A model generated the notes under the pieces. That model made no database searches and had not been told where the DNA came from. It saw nothing but the letters and a program-made list of their open reading frames with translations. 23,235 nucleotides of DNA, taken from contig CAZZGG010000037.1 of NCBI GenBank assembly GCA_964654125.1, positions 1 through 23,235 on the forward strand. Reading direction: 5' to 3'. Source of the DNA: JAAYBY01 sp964654125 (GTDB lineage: Bacteria; Bacillota; Clostridia; Saccharofermentanales; UBA5734). Shown piece after piece: positions 14,121-21,400 of the stretch; positions within the stretch are counted from its first letter, which is position 1, and every line of letters starts with the position of its first letter. Position numbers and translations under genes: made by a program.

Positions 14121-15120
14121 TGAGATCATCCTCCTGTTTACGCAAAATAATGATCTCGCCGGCATCATCCAGACGGCGGATGACATTGACTATCTTCTGC
14201 TGGGCTTCTTCAACATCGCGTACCCGGACCGGGCCCATGAACTCAATATCTTCCTTGATCATCTCCTGCAGGCGCTTGGAGATATTATCATAGATGATGT
14301 TGGCCACATCGTCTGTTGTGCCTTTCAGAGCAATGGCCAGGTCATGGTTATCAATCTCACGCAGCACACGCTGGATGGCCTGGCTGCCCAGTTTGACGAT
14401 ATCTTCGAAAACAAAAAGCCGGTTCCTGATCTCCTTGGCCAGATCAGCATCCTGTTCCTCCAAAGATTCCAGGACGCTTTTTTCTGTGCCACGGTCAACA
14501 CTGTTGAGGATATTGACCAGGCTGTCGATACCTCCGACCAGGGTCTGCTCACCCAGGCTGATGGCTGAAAGGCGCCGCTCCAGGATCCTTTCAGCTTCCT
14601 TGATATATTCCGGGGCGGATGAACCCATATTGGCGATCCTGGCTATGATGCTGGTCTGGTTTTCCAGGGACAGGGAGGACAGCACATAGGCGGCTTGCTC
14701 CGGTTCCAAGTAGGACATGATCAGGGCAATCGTCTGGGGATGCTCATTTTGAATGAAGTTGACTATCTGGGCACCTTCCATGCGGCGGATGAAGTCGAAG
14801 GGCCGCACACGCAGGGTTGAGGACAGGCGGGTGATCAGGTCATTGGCCCGGTTTTTGCCAAAGGCCTTGTCCAGGATGTCGCGGGCATAGTCAATCCCAC
14901 CTTCTGAGATGAATTTCTGGGCCATGCAGATCTCAAAAAACTCACCCACCACCAGATCTTTTTCTTCCGGATCGACCCGGCGGATGCTGGTGATTGATAA
15001 GGTCAGTTGCTCGATCTCTTCTTCGGAGAGGTATTTATAAAGCTTGGCAGCATAGTCCTTGCCTAGGGTTATCATCAAGATGGCTGCCTTTTCTTTAGGA
15101 GTGATTGTTTTACGAAGCAT
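14113..15120 (-). CDS. fliG: Flagellar motor switch protein FliG
   Basis: The 335-residue rotor protein has the normal length. The N-terminal domain (KEKAAILMITLGKDYAAKLYKYLSEEEIEQL) binds FliF. The middle domain carries EHPQTIALIMSYLEPEQAAYVLSSL, with the EHPQ motif that meets FliM. The C-terminal domain contains REIDNHDLAIALKGTTDD, the charged torque helix facing MotA, then FMGPVRVRDVEEAQQKIV. It begins at ATG 15120 with GGAGG seven bases upstream, 11 bases after fliF, and ends inside fliH. Confidence 0.97.
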   Translation of the reverse strand: MLRKTITPKEKAAILMITLGKDYAAKLYKYLSEEEIEQLTLSITSIRRVDPEEKDLVVGEFFEICMAQKFISEGGIDYARDILDKAFGKNRANDLITRLSSTLRVRPFDFIRRMEGAQIVNFIQNEHPQTIALIMSYLEPEQAAYVLSSLSLENQTSIIARIANMGSSAPEYIKEAERILERRLSAISLGEQTLVGGIDSLVNILNSVDRGTEKSVLESLEEQDADLAKEIRNRLFVFEDIVKLGSQAIQRVLREIDNHDLAIALKGTTDDVANIIYDNISKRLQEMIKEDIEFMGPVRVRDVEEAQQKIVNVIRRLDDAGEIIILRKQEDDLIV

Positions 15121-15131
15121 GTTTTGACCTC

Positions 15132-16730
15132 CTATTCATCTGACAGCCAGCTCTTGAGCAGCTGGGCGACTGCTTCCGGACTCTTGTCAATATATTCTTC
15201 CAGCTGGTTCAAGTTGGTATCCTTGCTGTCAAAATCCAGCCGGGGTGCTTCAGGCTCAGTGGCCTGGGCGGTCAGGTCCTCATCAACAGCCATATGCAGG
15301 GGGGCACCCGGCATATAGGCCTGTTCCTGGCCATAGTAATAATCGTAAACCGGCTCCTTACTGCGCAAAGACAAGACCATGAGCAGGGCCAGCAGCATGA
15401 TGACAATGCCGGCCAGAGCCAGGATGATAGTGCGCCGGGTGTTGCCCTTGTCCAGCAAGGTCATGAGCAAGGTCTGCTGTTTGAAAGGATCCTGGTCCGG
15501 ATCAGTCAGGCCGGCTTCCTGCCAAAAGGGCATCATCTGGATCGTGACACTATCAGCTGCAACCCCGACTGCCCTGGCCACCAGTTCCTGGACACTTTCG
15601 ATATAACCAGCCGCACCGCTGGCACTGTCCAGGATGACTGCGACAGAAAGATCTTCTATCTTGCCCTGGGCTCTTTCCAACAGGGTCTTTGTTTCATTGA
15701 GCCGGTAGGTCACATCGCGGCTGATCTTTTCGTAACTGCCTCCGTCCAGGTCGCCGGCCGGGTACTCCGGAGCGGCTCCGTTGGGATCTATTCCAGCAAC
15801 ACCCCCGCTGGACATATTATTGATCTTTTCACTGAATTCAGAAAGGCTGGCAGCCAGGCCTGCTTCGCTGCCTTGCGGCGGAGCGAATTCGATTGATTCA
15901 GTGGCGCTTTTATCAAAGTTGAGCTGGACGTTCACTTCAGCTAAGACATGATCCGGGCCGAAAACAGGGCAGAGCAGGTTCTTGATCTGCTGCTGCAGAT
16001 TGTTTTTCACTGTAGCAGCCAGTTCCATCTGGGAATTGATGTTGCCGATTTCATCTTCCTGATTGACTTCATATAGGTTCATCTGGGAATCAACGATGCG
16101 GACATCATCCGTCTTGAGACCGGAGATGGAGGTGGCGACTAGTTCAGCAATGGCCCGGACTTCCGTTCGGGCCAGCTTTTCACCCGGGACCAGCATGAGC
16201 ATGACTGCTGCTGTGGCCGGCTTGGAGTGTTCTTCCAGGACAAAAAGGCTCTCTTCCGGCAGACTGAGCGTGACGACTGCATCATCCACCTTATTCATCT
16301 TGAGCAAGGTCTGGCGGATATGCTCCTGCAGTTGGAATTGATAGTAGACTTTCTTTTCCATGTCGGTGGTGCCCAGGCCGGCGGCTTTGGCAAAGATATC
16401 ATAATTAAAGCCGCTGTTAGGATAGCCCTGGGCGGCCAGTTCCATGCGCACCTGGTCAACAGTGCTGTTTTCCACCAGGATGGTGTCAGAACCACGCGTC
16501 TTGGCATCGACATTCATCTCCTGCAGCAGATTCATGACCTTGCCGGCATCTTCCGGCTTCATGCCGCTGTATAAGACTGAATAAGAGCGCTGATTGAGTA
16601 AAATAGCTGCGCTGACAAGGACACTGATCATAAACACCAACAGGATGGTGAAACGCACTTTCTGCCCTTTTTCCAATTTGGCAAAATATCCACTCACTTT
16701 ATCGACAGTGCTTTTCAAAAAGTCAGGCAA
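15132..16730 (-). CDS. fliF: Flagellar MS-ring protein FliF
   Basis: The 532-residue protein has a first membrane helix at about 27-46, the YscJ/FliF ring-building domain after it (SVLYSGMKPEDAGKVMNLLQEMNVD, LAAQGYPNSGFNYDIF, VTLSLPEE), a second ring domain with CPVFGPDHVLAEVNVQLNFD, a second membrane helix at about 433-455 and a cytoplasmic tail ending EEYIDKSPEAVAQLLKSWLSDE, the FliG-binding helix. FliF builds the MS ring, the platform on which export gate and rotor assemble. The start is TTG 16730, with AAAGGAGA about ten bases upstream. It is the first gene of the leftward operon; flgB, flgC and fliE, which usually precede it, are not here. Confidence 0.96.
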   Translation of the reverse strand: MPDFLKSTVDKVSGYFAKLEKGQKVRFTILLVFMISVLVSAAILLNQRSYSVLYSGMKPEDAGKVMNLLQEMNVDAKTRGSDTILVENSTVDQVRMELAAQGYPNSGFNYDIFAKAAGLGTTDMEKKVYYQFQLQEHIRQTLLKMNKVDDAVVTLSLPEESLFVLEEHSKPATAAVMLMLVPGEKLARTEVRAIAELVATSISGLKTDDVRIVDSQMNLYEVNQEDEIGNINSQMELAATVKNNLQQQIKNLLCPVFGPDHVLAEVNVQLNFDKSATESIEFAPPQGSEAGLAASLSEFSEKINNMSSGGVAGIDPNGAAPEYPAGDLDGGSYEKISRDVTYRLNETKTLLERAQGKIEDLSVAVILDSASGAAGYIESVQELVARAVGVAADSVTIQMMPFWQEAGLTDPDQDPFKQQTLLMTLLDKGNTRRTIILALAGIVIMLLALLMVLSLRSKEPVYDYYYGQEQAYMPGAPLHMAVDEDLTAQATEPEAPRLDFDSKDTNLNQLEEYIDKSPEAVAQLLKSWLSDE

Positions 16731-16832
16731 TTCAGGCAGGTCTCCTTTAAAGTATTACGTCCTTAATGACGCTATAATTAACAGCTCGCCTTACTAGGTA
16801 CCGTCAGGCAGCTATTTGATACATATAAAAAC

Positions 16833-16853
16833 AACAGCTTCATAAAAGCTGTT
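16833..16853 (-). terminator. Intrinsic terminator in the fliF leader (possible attenuator)
   Basis: On the minus strand, AACAGCTT, a five-base loop and AAGCTGTT form a perfect 8-bp stem followed by GTTTTTATAT. It points toward fliF and lies about 100 bases before its start codon. A second, weaker hairpin just upstream (ATGGT/ACCAT arms, plus coordinates 16894-16898 and 16867-16871, with inner AGAT/ATCT) also runs into TTTTATTTTT. Confidence 0.55.
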
Positions 16854-16954
16854 CTTTAAAAATAAAATGGTTTCAGATGCAATAATCTTGTTTACCATAC
16901 AAGACCTCAAGGAATATGAAATGAGCTGACTCATTCCGGCGGCATAATGGAACT

Positions 16955-16963
16955 ATTATAACA
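16955..16963 (-). promoter_or_regulatory. Candidate extended -10 promoter for the fliF operon
   Basis: TGTTATAAT on the minus strand is a perfect TATAAT with a TGn extension. The region 17 bases further upstream has no good TTGACA, which extended -10 promoters can tolerate. Transcription would start near 16947, giving a leader of about 215 bases before fliF that passes through the terminator-like hairpins. Confidence 0.5.
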
Positions 16964-17069
16964 TATTATTTGTATGCAAAAGAATATATTAAGCTGTAAG
17001 TTGAAAATTGTAAAAACATAGTAAAGCTGATCCAAACAAGGCTTTTTTTCTGGAAATTTGCAAAAGAGT

Positions 17070-17097
17070 TCAAGTTTGACCGGCTTTGCTACGATAA
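17070..17097 (+). promoter_or_regulatory. Candidate sigma-D-like promoter for the flgF operon
   Basis: TCAAGTTT at 17070-17077 resembles the sigma-28 -35 TAAAGTTT with one mismatch. After a 16-base spacer from TCAA comes TACGATAA at 17090-17097, against GCCGATAA with two mismatches. The same bases also read as an extended -10 (TGC then TACGAT) for sigma-A. Either would start about 50 bases before flgF. Confidence 0.4.
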
Positions 17098-17154
17098 GAT
17101 AAGTGACCGATTATTTAGACCTCGCAAAAGAGGCAGTTGACAGGGGAGGAAGCT

Positions 17155-17910
17155 ATGATTCGCAGCATGTATCTGACCGGCACCAGCATGCTGGTCCAGC
17201 GCAAAAAAATGGATGTGCTGGTGAACAATGTTGTTAACGCAGAAACCAGCGGCTATAAAAGCGGCCAGCTGCTTTCACGTTCTTTTTCTGAAATGCTGAT
17301 CAACCGGATCAATGATCCGGCTGTGCTGGCCTCTAACCAGCAGGTCGGTCCCCTGGGTCCTGGTATTCATATTGATGAGATCTACACCGATTTTACCCAA
17401 GGTCCCCTGGAGGCCACAGATAGGCCCCAGGATCTGGCCCTGGCCGGGGATGGCTTTTTTGTGATCCAGACCCCAGATGGTGAGCGCTACAGCCGGGATG
17501 GCAGTTTTTTGATCAGCCCGGCCGGTTATCTGACCACAAGTGATGGCTGGCCTGTTTTGGGTCAAAATGGCCGCATCTATGTTAATGACAGCTTCCTGGT
17601 CAGCGAACATGGCCTGATCAGCCAGGACGGCGCTTACGTTGACCGGCTGCGCCTGGTCAGCTTTACTGATCCGGGGCAGCTGCGCAAGGAAGGCAACAAC
17701 CTTTATCTGAACTATGGCGGATCAGCCCTGCAGGAAGCCGGGGACACCCTGGTTAAGCAGGGCTATTTGGAAAACTCCAATCTTGATCTGGCCCAGACCA
17801 TGGTGGACATGATCAAGATCTCCCGCATGCATGAGATCAACCAGCGGGTGATCAGGATGATAGATGGCACACTGGACAAGGCCGTCAATGAAGTGGGAAG
17901 AGTGAGGTAA
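17155..17910 (+). CDS. flgF: Flagellar basal-body rod protein FlgF (FlhO-like)
   Basis: The 251-residue rod-family protein has the N-terminal axial signature MIRSMYLTGTSMLVQRKKMDVLVNNVVNAETSGYKS, a FSEMLINRI segment typical of FlgF/FlhO, the mid-protein LALAGDGFFVIQTPDGERYSRDGSF motif, and the C-terminal helix SNLDLAQTMVDMIKISRMHEINQRVI. Like the other axial proteins it is exported without a cleaved signal peptide and builds part of the rod. It is paired with flgG, as flhO-flhP are in Bacillus. The ATG at 17155 has GGGAGGA shortly upstream and is preferred over an in-frame codon at 17137. It is the first gene of the rightward operon. Confidence 0.85.
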   Translation: MIRSMYLTGTSMLVQRKKMDVLVNNVVNAETSGYKSGQLLSRSFSEMLINRINDPAVLASNQQVGPLGPGIHIDEIYTDFTQGPLEATDRPQDLALAGDGFFVIQTPDGERYSRDGSFLISPAGYLTTSDGWPVLGQNGRIYVNDSFLVSEHGLISQDGAYVDRLRLVSFTDPGQLRKEGNNLYLNYGGSALQEAGDTLVKQGYLENSNLDLAQTMVDMIKISRMHEINQRVIRMIDGTLDKAVNEVGRVR

Positions 17911-17917
17911 TAATGCT

Positions 17918-18658
17918 ATGCTTCAGGCTTTATCTGCAGCAAAAACAGGTCTGACAGCCCAGCAAAGGCGGGTTGACACCATCGCCAACAACCTGGCTAA
18001 TATAAGTACCAATGGTTATAAGGCCGACAGTGTCAGATTTAAAGATGCCCTTTATGTGACCATGCAAAGACCGGTCCAGCCCCAGACCGGGCAGGACCTG
18101 CAGCTGGGCACTGGTGTGCTGGTGGCCTCTACAGCCCGCAGCTACAGCCAGGGCTCACCGGTCGAATCAGAAGAGGCGCTTGATCTTTGCCTCTTGGGTG
18201 ATGGTTTTTTTACAGTTGAGGCTGCTGGTGAGATCCAATATACCAGAGATGGCTGCTTTGGCCTGGTTGACCAGTATCTGGTCACAGCCCAGGGCTTTTA
18301 TGTCCTGGATGAGAACCAGCAAAGGATCAGCCTGGATCCGCAGGCTGACCTGTCTATTAACGAAGCAGGCGAACTGGTCCAGTCCGGCCAGCTGCTGGCC
18401 AGACTGAATCTTGTTTCTTTTTCTAATAATGACGGCCTTGAATCAGTCAGCCAGAATTGTTTCCGGGCTACAGAACTGTCCGGCCCGCCCCAGGCCAGCC
18501 AAGCCACAGTGCGCCAGGGCTGGCTGGAGTCAGCCAATGTTGATCTGGCCCGGGAAATGACCCGCCTGATCAGGGCGCAAAGATGCTATTCCCTGGCCAG
18601 CCGGGCTGTGACAACCCTGGATGATATGCAGGCCACGACTAACAATCTACGCCAATAA
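17918..18658 (+). CDS. flgG: Flagellar distal rod protein FlgG (FlhP-like)
   Basis: The 246-residue protein has the family N-terminus MLQALSAAKTGLTAQQRRVDTIANNLANISTNGYKAD followed by VRFKDALYVTM, which fits FlgG/FlhP. The central LGDGFFTVEAAGEIQYTRDG and the C-terminal ESANVDLAREMTRLIRAQRCYSLASRAVTTLDDM complete the pattern. FlgG forms the distal rod joined to the hook. Two cysteines (in DLCLLGDG and ARAQRC-type positions) are unusual in these proteins. The gene starts seven bases after flgF, with GAGG about ten bases before the ATG. FlgF and FlgG are hard to tell apart by eye; gene order supports this assignment. Confidence 0.85.
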   Translation: MLQALSAAKTGLTAQQRRVDTIANNLANISTNGYKADSVRFKDALYVTMQRPVQPQTGQDLQLGTGVLVASTARSYSQGSPVESEEALDLCLLGDGFFTVEAAGEIQYTRDGCFGLVDQYLVTAQGFYVLDENQQRISLDPQADLSINEAGELVQSGQLLARLNLVSFSNNDGLESVSQNCFRATELSGPPQASQATVRQGWLESANVDLAREMTRLIRAQRCYSLASRAVTTLDDMQATTNNLRQ

Positions 18659-18673
18659 TGGGAGGATTGCCTG

Positions 18674-19075
18674 ATGAGTCTTGATATTAAACAATGTGGC
18701 CAATGCGGACGACTCTTCCAGTCCCTGGGCAACAGGACCTGTCCGGATTGTGTTGAAGCGATTGACAGGGCATTTGTCCTGGTGCGGGATTACATTTATG
18801 ATAATCAGGAAGCCGGTGTTGTCGAAGTGGCAGAAAAAACCGGTGTGGAAGAAAAACTGATTTTGCAGTTTTTAAAAGAAAGACGGCTCAGCCTGGCCCA
18901 AAGCAGCGGGTTGCTGCTTTGTGAACATTGCAGTGCGGCTATAACATCCGGCCGCTACTGTGATAACTGCCTTAATAGTCTCAGCAATGAACTGGACCGG
19001 GTGACAGACAAACCGAAAAGGGAAGTAAAAACCACTAAATCCAGAAAGATGCATGTCGAGATTAGAAATAAATAG
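18674..19075 (+). CDS. yvyF: Flagellar operon zinc-ribbon protein YvyF (TIGR03826-like)
   Basis: A 133-residue protein with two CxxC pairs at each end: Cys8/Cys11 and Cys23/Cys26, then Cys83/Cys86 and Cys96/Cys99. Between them is a helix-turn-helix-like stretch (VVEVAEKTGVEEKLILQFLKERRL, about 49-72), and a basic tail follows. This layout and the place immediately before flgM match the conserved but poorly understood YvyF family, suspected to be a regulator of late flagellar genes. The ATG has GGAGG eight bases upstream. The domain layout suggests DNA or protein binding, but no activity is known to me. Confidence 0.85.
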   Translation: MSLDIKQCGQCGRLFQSLGNRTCPDCVEAIDRAFVLVRDYIYDNQEAGVVEVAEKTGVEEKLILQFLKERRLSLAQSSGLLLCEHCSAAITSGRYCDNCLNSLSNELDRVTDKPKREVKTTKSRKMHVEIRNK

Positions 19076-19105
19076 CTTATACTATAGGGTGAGAGGTGAT
19101 GAAAA

Positions 19106-19384
19106 ATGCGCATAAATTCTGTACCACCTAATGATTTGCTCAGTAAATATGTCCATGTCCGGGAAAAGACTGCCGTCAGCCAGCCCAAAAAGGCCGGCTT
19201 TGACAGGACTGAATTAACCAGCGAAGCCCAGACCTTCTCCGCCAGCCTGCGGGCTGTCAAGGAAGCCATGCAAAGCCATGCTCCGGAAAGGCAGGAGCGG
19301 ATCCGTCAGATTGCGGAACAGATCCGCCAGGGCACTTATGAAGTATCCGGCCAGGATGTGGCTAAAAAAATTCTAGGTGAATGA
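19106..19384 (+). CDS. flgM: Anti-sigma-D factor FlgM
   Basis: The 92-residue protein has the usual FlgM plan: a variable, flexible N-terminal half and a conserved helical C-terminal half (RIRQIAEQIRQGTYEVSGQDVAKKILGE, about 65-92) that binds the flagellar sigma factor. FlgM holds sigma-D inactive until the hook-basal body is complete, then is lost by export. Being downstream of the rod genes in the same operon ties its amount to basal-body gene expression. The ATG has AGAGGTG seven bases upstream. A TATACT in the 30-base gap before it could be a -10, but no -35 supports an own promoter. Confidence 0.93.
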   Translation: MRINSVPPNDLLSKYVHVREKTAVSQPKKAGFDRTELTSEAQTFSASLRAVKEAMQSHAPERQERIRQIAEQIRQGTYEVSGQDVAKKILGE

Positions 19385-19385
19385 G

Positions 19386-19877
19386 ATGGTGACTGAACTG
19401 ATCCGGATGCTGGGCCAGGAAAAGGACCAGTATGCTCTGCTTTTGCAATTGGCAGAAGCAAAAAGAGCCGTCCTGGGCCAAGAAGATGTGGCCGGCCTGG
19501 AAAAGATCAGCCAGGATGAAGCGGTTTTACTGGAAAAGATCAAGCAGCTGGAAAAAAAGCGGGTCAGCCTGGCTGGTGCCTGGGCTAGTCTTTTGGGCCT
19601 GGCTAAGGATGCTTCCTTGTCAGACCTGATCGCCGGGACCAGCCCGCCTTATCAGGAGCAGCTGCTTTTGCTGCAGGCCGGCTTTAATGATCTGGTGCAA
19701 AAGATTGCTTTGATTAATGAGGCTAACAAGAAGCTGATCCAGGTCCAGCTCAGATACACCAACTTTTTTTTAAATGCCCTGGCCGGACCTGACGGAGCAG
19801 CTAACACTTACGATAATGCCGGTGCCCTGCGTGAACCCCGGGCCAGCCGGCTTAAAATCATGGACAGGCAGGTTTAG
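19386..19877 (+). CDS. flgN: Flagellar junction-protein chaperone FlgN
   Basis: A 163-residue, mostly helical protein with FlgN features: an N-terminal helix ELIRMLGQEKDQYALLLQLAEAKRAVL, a GLEKISQDEAVLLEKIKQLEKKR segment, and a C-terminal helix LINEANKKLIQVQLRYTNFFLNAL that would bind FlgK and FlgL. It delivers these two hook-filament junction proteins to the export gate. Position between flgM and flgK is conserved. The start at ATG 19386 has AGGTG six bases upstream, inside the flgM end; an in-frame GTG at 19377 lies too close to that site. It begins one base after the flgM stop. Confidence 0.92.
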   Translation: MVTELIRMLGQEKDQYALLLQLAEAKRAVLGQEDVAGLEKISQDEAVLLEKIKQLEKKRVSLAGAWASLLGLAKDASLSDLIAGTSPPYQEQLLLLQAGFNDLVQKIALINEANKKLIQVQLRYTNFFLNALAGPDGAANTYDNAGALREPRASRLKIMDRQV

Positions 19878-19885
19878 GAGGTATT

Positions 19886-21382
19886 ATGAGCGGCTTGTTT
19901 TATGGGCTGGAGATTGCCAGAAGCAGTATGTATGCCAGCCAGACAGCTTTAAATATTGTTAATCATAATACTGCCAATGCTGAGACCCCGGGCTACACGC
20001 GCCAGCGGGTCATCACCCAGTCGATTGATCCGGCCAATCTGGCCTCGCGCATGGCCGGCCCGGCCGGCAGTGCCATTGGTGGCGGGGTCAAGGTCCAGAC
20101 CATTGACCAGATCAGGGATAAGTTCCTGGACCGCCAGTTCCGCCAGGAAAATTCTGAGACAGGCCGCTGGCAGACCTTGACGGAACAGATGTCTTATATT
20201 GAATCAGTACTTAATGAAATCGGTGATGATGGTATCACCGGCACCCTGGCCGGTTTTTTTAACAGCCTGAGTGATCTTTCGGCTGATCCGACCAGCATAG
20301 AGATGCGTACAACCGTCCAGCAAAAAGCAATCAGCCTGACTGAGTCTTTTAACCATTATTCACGGCAGTTTTGCGAATTGCAAAGGATGCAAAATGATAA
20401 TATAGGAACAACCGTCGCTAATATCAACCAGATCCTCAATAATATCTCCGCCTATAACAAGCATATCTTCACCCAGGAGCTGAGCGGGGAAAAGGCCAAT
20501 GATCTACGTGATAAACGCAATCTACTTCTGGATGATCTGGCTGAACTGGTTAATATTGAATATAGTGAGAATTCAGAGGGTATGCTGCAGGTGACGGTGG
20601 ATGGCCAGATTCTGGTTGACCACATCACGGCAAACCTGCTGGAAACCCGGCCGGAGCTGACCGGCGCTGTTTCTGGTGAGCCAGGTTTTTATGAGATCTA
20701 CCTGGCCGGCAGTGATGCTGTTTTTACCTTCAGCAGCGGCAGCCTGATGGCCTATAAGCAGCTGCGTGATGATACAGGCACTGATTCGCTGGGCCTGCCC
20801 CGCCTGCTGGCTAATCTGGACCAGCTGGCTGCCAACTTGACGGAAAAGTTTAATGAAGTGCACAGGCAGGGTTTCACCCTGCCATATGAGGGCAGCCCGG
20901 CATCAACTGACGGGGTTAACTTTTTTGCTGTACCGGATGGTAGTGCGCCAGTCACGGCAGCTAATTTCAAACTGTCGGCCGAGATTTTGGCAAATCCGCA
21001 TAATATCGCCTGTTCTGACCAGGCGATCGACCTGTCTGCTTTGAATAATCAAAGTGGTAATAATGAGATAATCCTGGAGATGGTCCGGCTCAGCACCAGT
21101 AATGACGGGGCGGGCGGAGACAGTTTTACGGGCCTTTTAAAAAGCCTGATTGTTGAAGTGGCCACCAAAAGCAGCTACAGCCAGACCATGTATTCCGGCC
21201 AGTTCTCAGTCATGGAAAACTTAGAGCAGCGCCGTATGTCAGTTTCCGGGGTGTCGGTTGATGAAGAAATGATCAATATGGTTAAGCTACAGCATGCCTA
21301 TGCTGCAGCGGCCCGCTTGATCAGCGCAATTGACCAGGCCCTGGAGATCTTAATCAGCAAGACCGGGATTGTCGGCAGATAA
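19886..21382 (+). CDS. flgK: Flagellar hook-associated protein 1, FlgK
   Basis: The 498-residue axial protein starts MSGLFYGLEIARSSMYASQTALNIVNHNTANAETPGYTRQR, the FlgK D0 signature, followed by GGGVKVQTIDQIRDKFLDRQFR. The end, VSGVSVDEEMINMVKLQHAYAAAARLISAIDQALEILI, is the matching C-terminal D0 helix with the SGVxxDEE motif. FlgK is the first junction protein at the hook tip. Length is typical for Bacillota. The ATG has TAGGAGG four to five bases upstream, and the gene starts eight bases after flgN. Confidence 0.96.
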   Translation: MSGLFYGLEIARSSMYASQTALNIVNHNTANAETPGYTRQRVITQSIDPANLASRMAGPAGSAIGGGVKVQTIDQIRDKFLDRQFRQENSETGRWQTLTEQMSYIESVLNEIGDDGITGTLAGFFNSLSDLSADPTSIEMRTTVQQKAISLTESFNHYSRQFCELQRMQNDNIGTTVANINQILNNISAYNKHIFTQELSGEKANDLRDKRNLLLDDLAELVNIEYSENSEGMLQVTVDGQILVDHITANLLETRPELTGAVSGEPGFYEIYLAGSDAVFTFSSGSLMAYKQLRDDTGTDSLGLPRLLANLDQLAANLTEKFNEVHRQGFTLPYEGSPASTDGVNFFAVPDGSAPVTAANFKLSAEILANPHNIACSDQAIDLSALNNQSGNNEIILEMVRLSTSNDGAGGDSFTGLLKSLIVEVATKSSYSQTMYSGQFSVMENLEQRRMSVSGVSVDEEMINMVKLQHAYAAAARLISAIDQALEILISKTGIVGR

Positions 21383-21400
21383 ATAAAGGGGAGAAGGATT

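Larger units (their letters stand above)
16731..17154. promoter_or_regulatory. Divergent control region between fliF and flgF
   Basis: An A/T-rich stretch of about 420 bases with no gene. It separates the two divergent flagellar operons and holds the leftward extended -10 promoter and attenuator-like hairpins, and a rightward promoter candidate near 17070-17097. A weak hairpin with seven T (17023-17049, plus strand) lies upstream of the rightward promoter and has no obvious transcript to stop. Close to fliF are further small repeats, including CGTC-ATTAAG-GACG on the minus strand just before its ribosome binding site. Confidence 0.7.

Noticed and set aside
14068..14568. 166-codon open frame antisense to fliG/fliH
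   Set aside because: Covered by two well-supported genes on the other strand; the sequence mirrors them.
17023..17049. AAAGCT/GGCTTT hairpin with seven T on the plus strand
   Set aside because: The stem is weak, and no plus-strand transcript is known to need termination there; noted only within the control region.
17041..17110. Minus-strand GCAAAGCCGGTC stretch recalling the c-di-GMP-I riboswitch core
   Set aside because: The second conserved stem (GGTAGC..GGTTACC type) and the 5' GGGCAAACC element are absent, and it lies upstream of the inferred fliF promoter.
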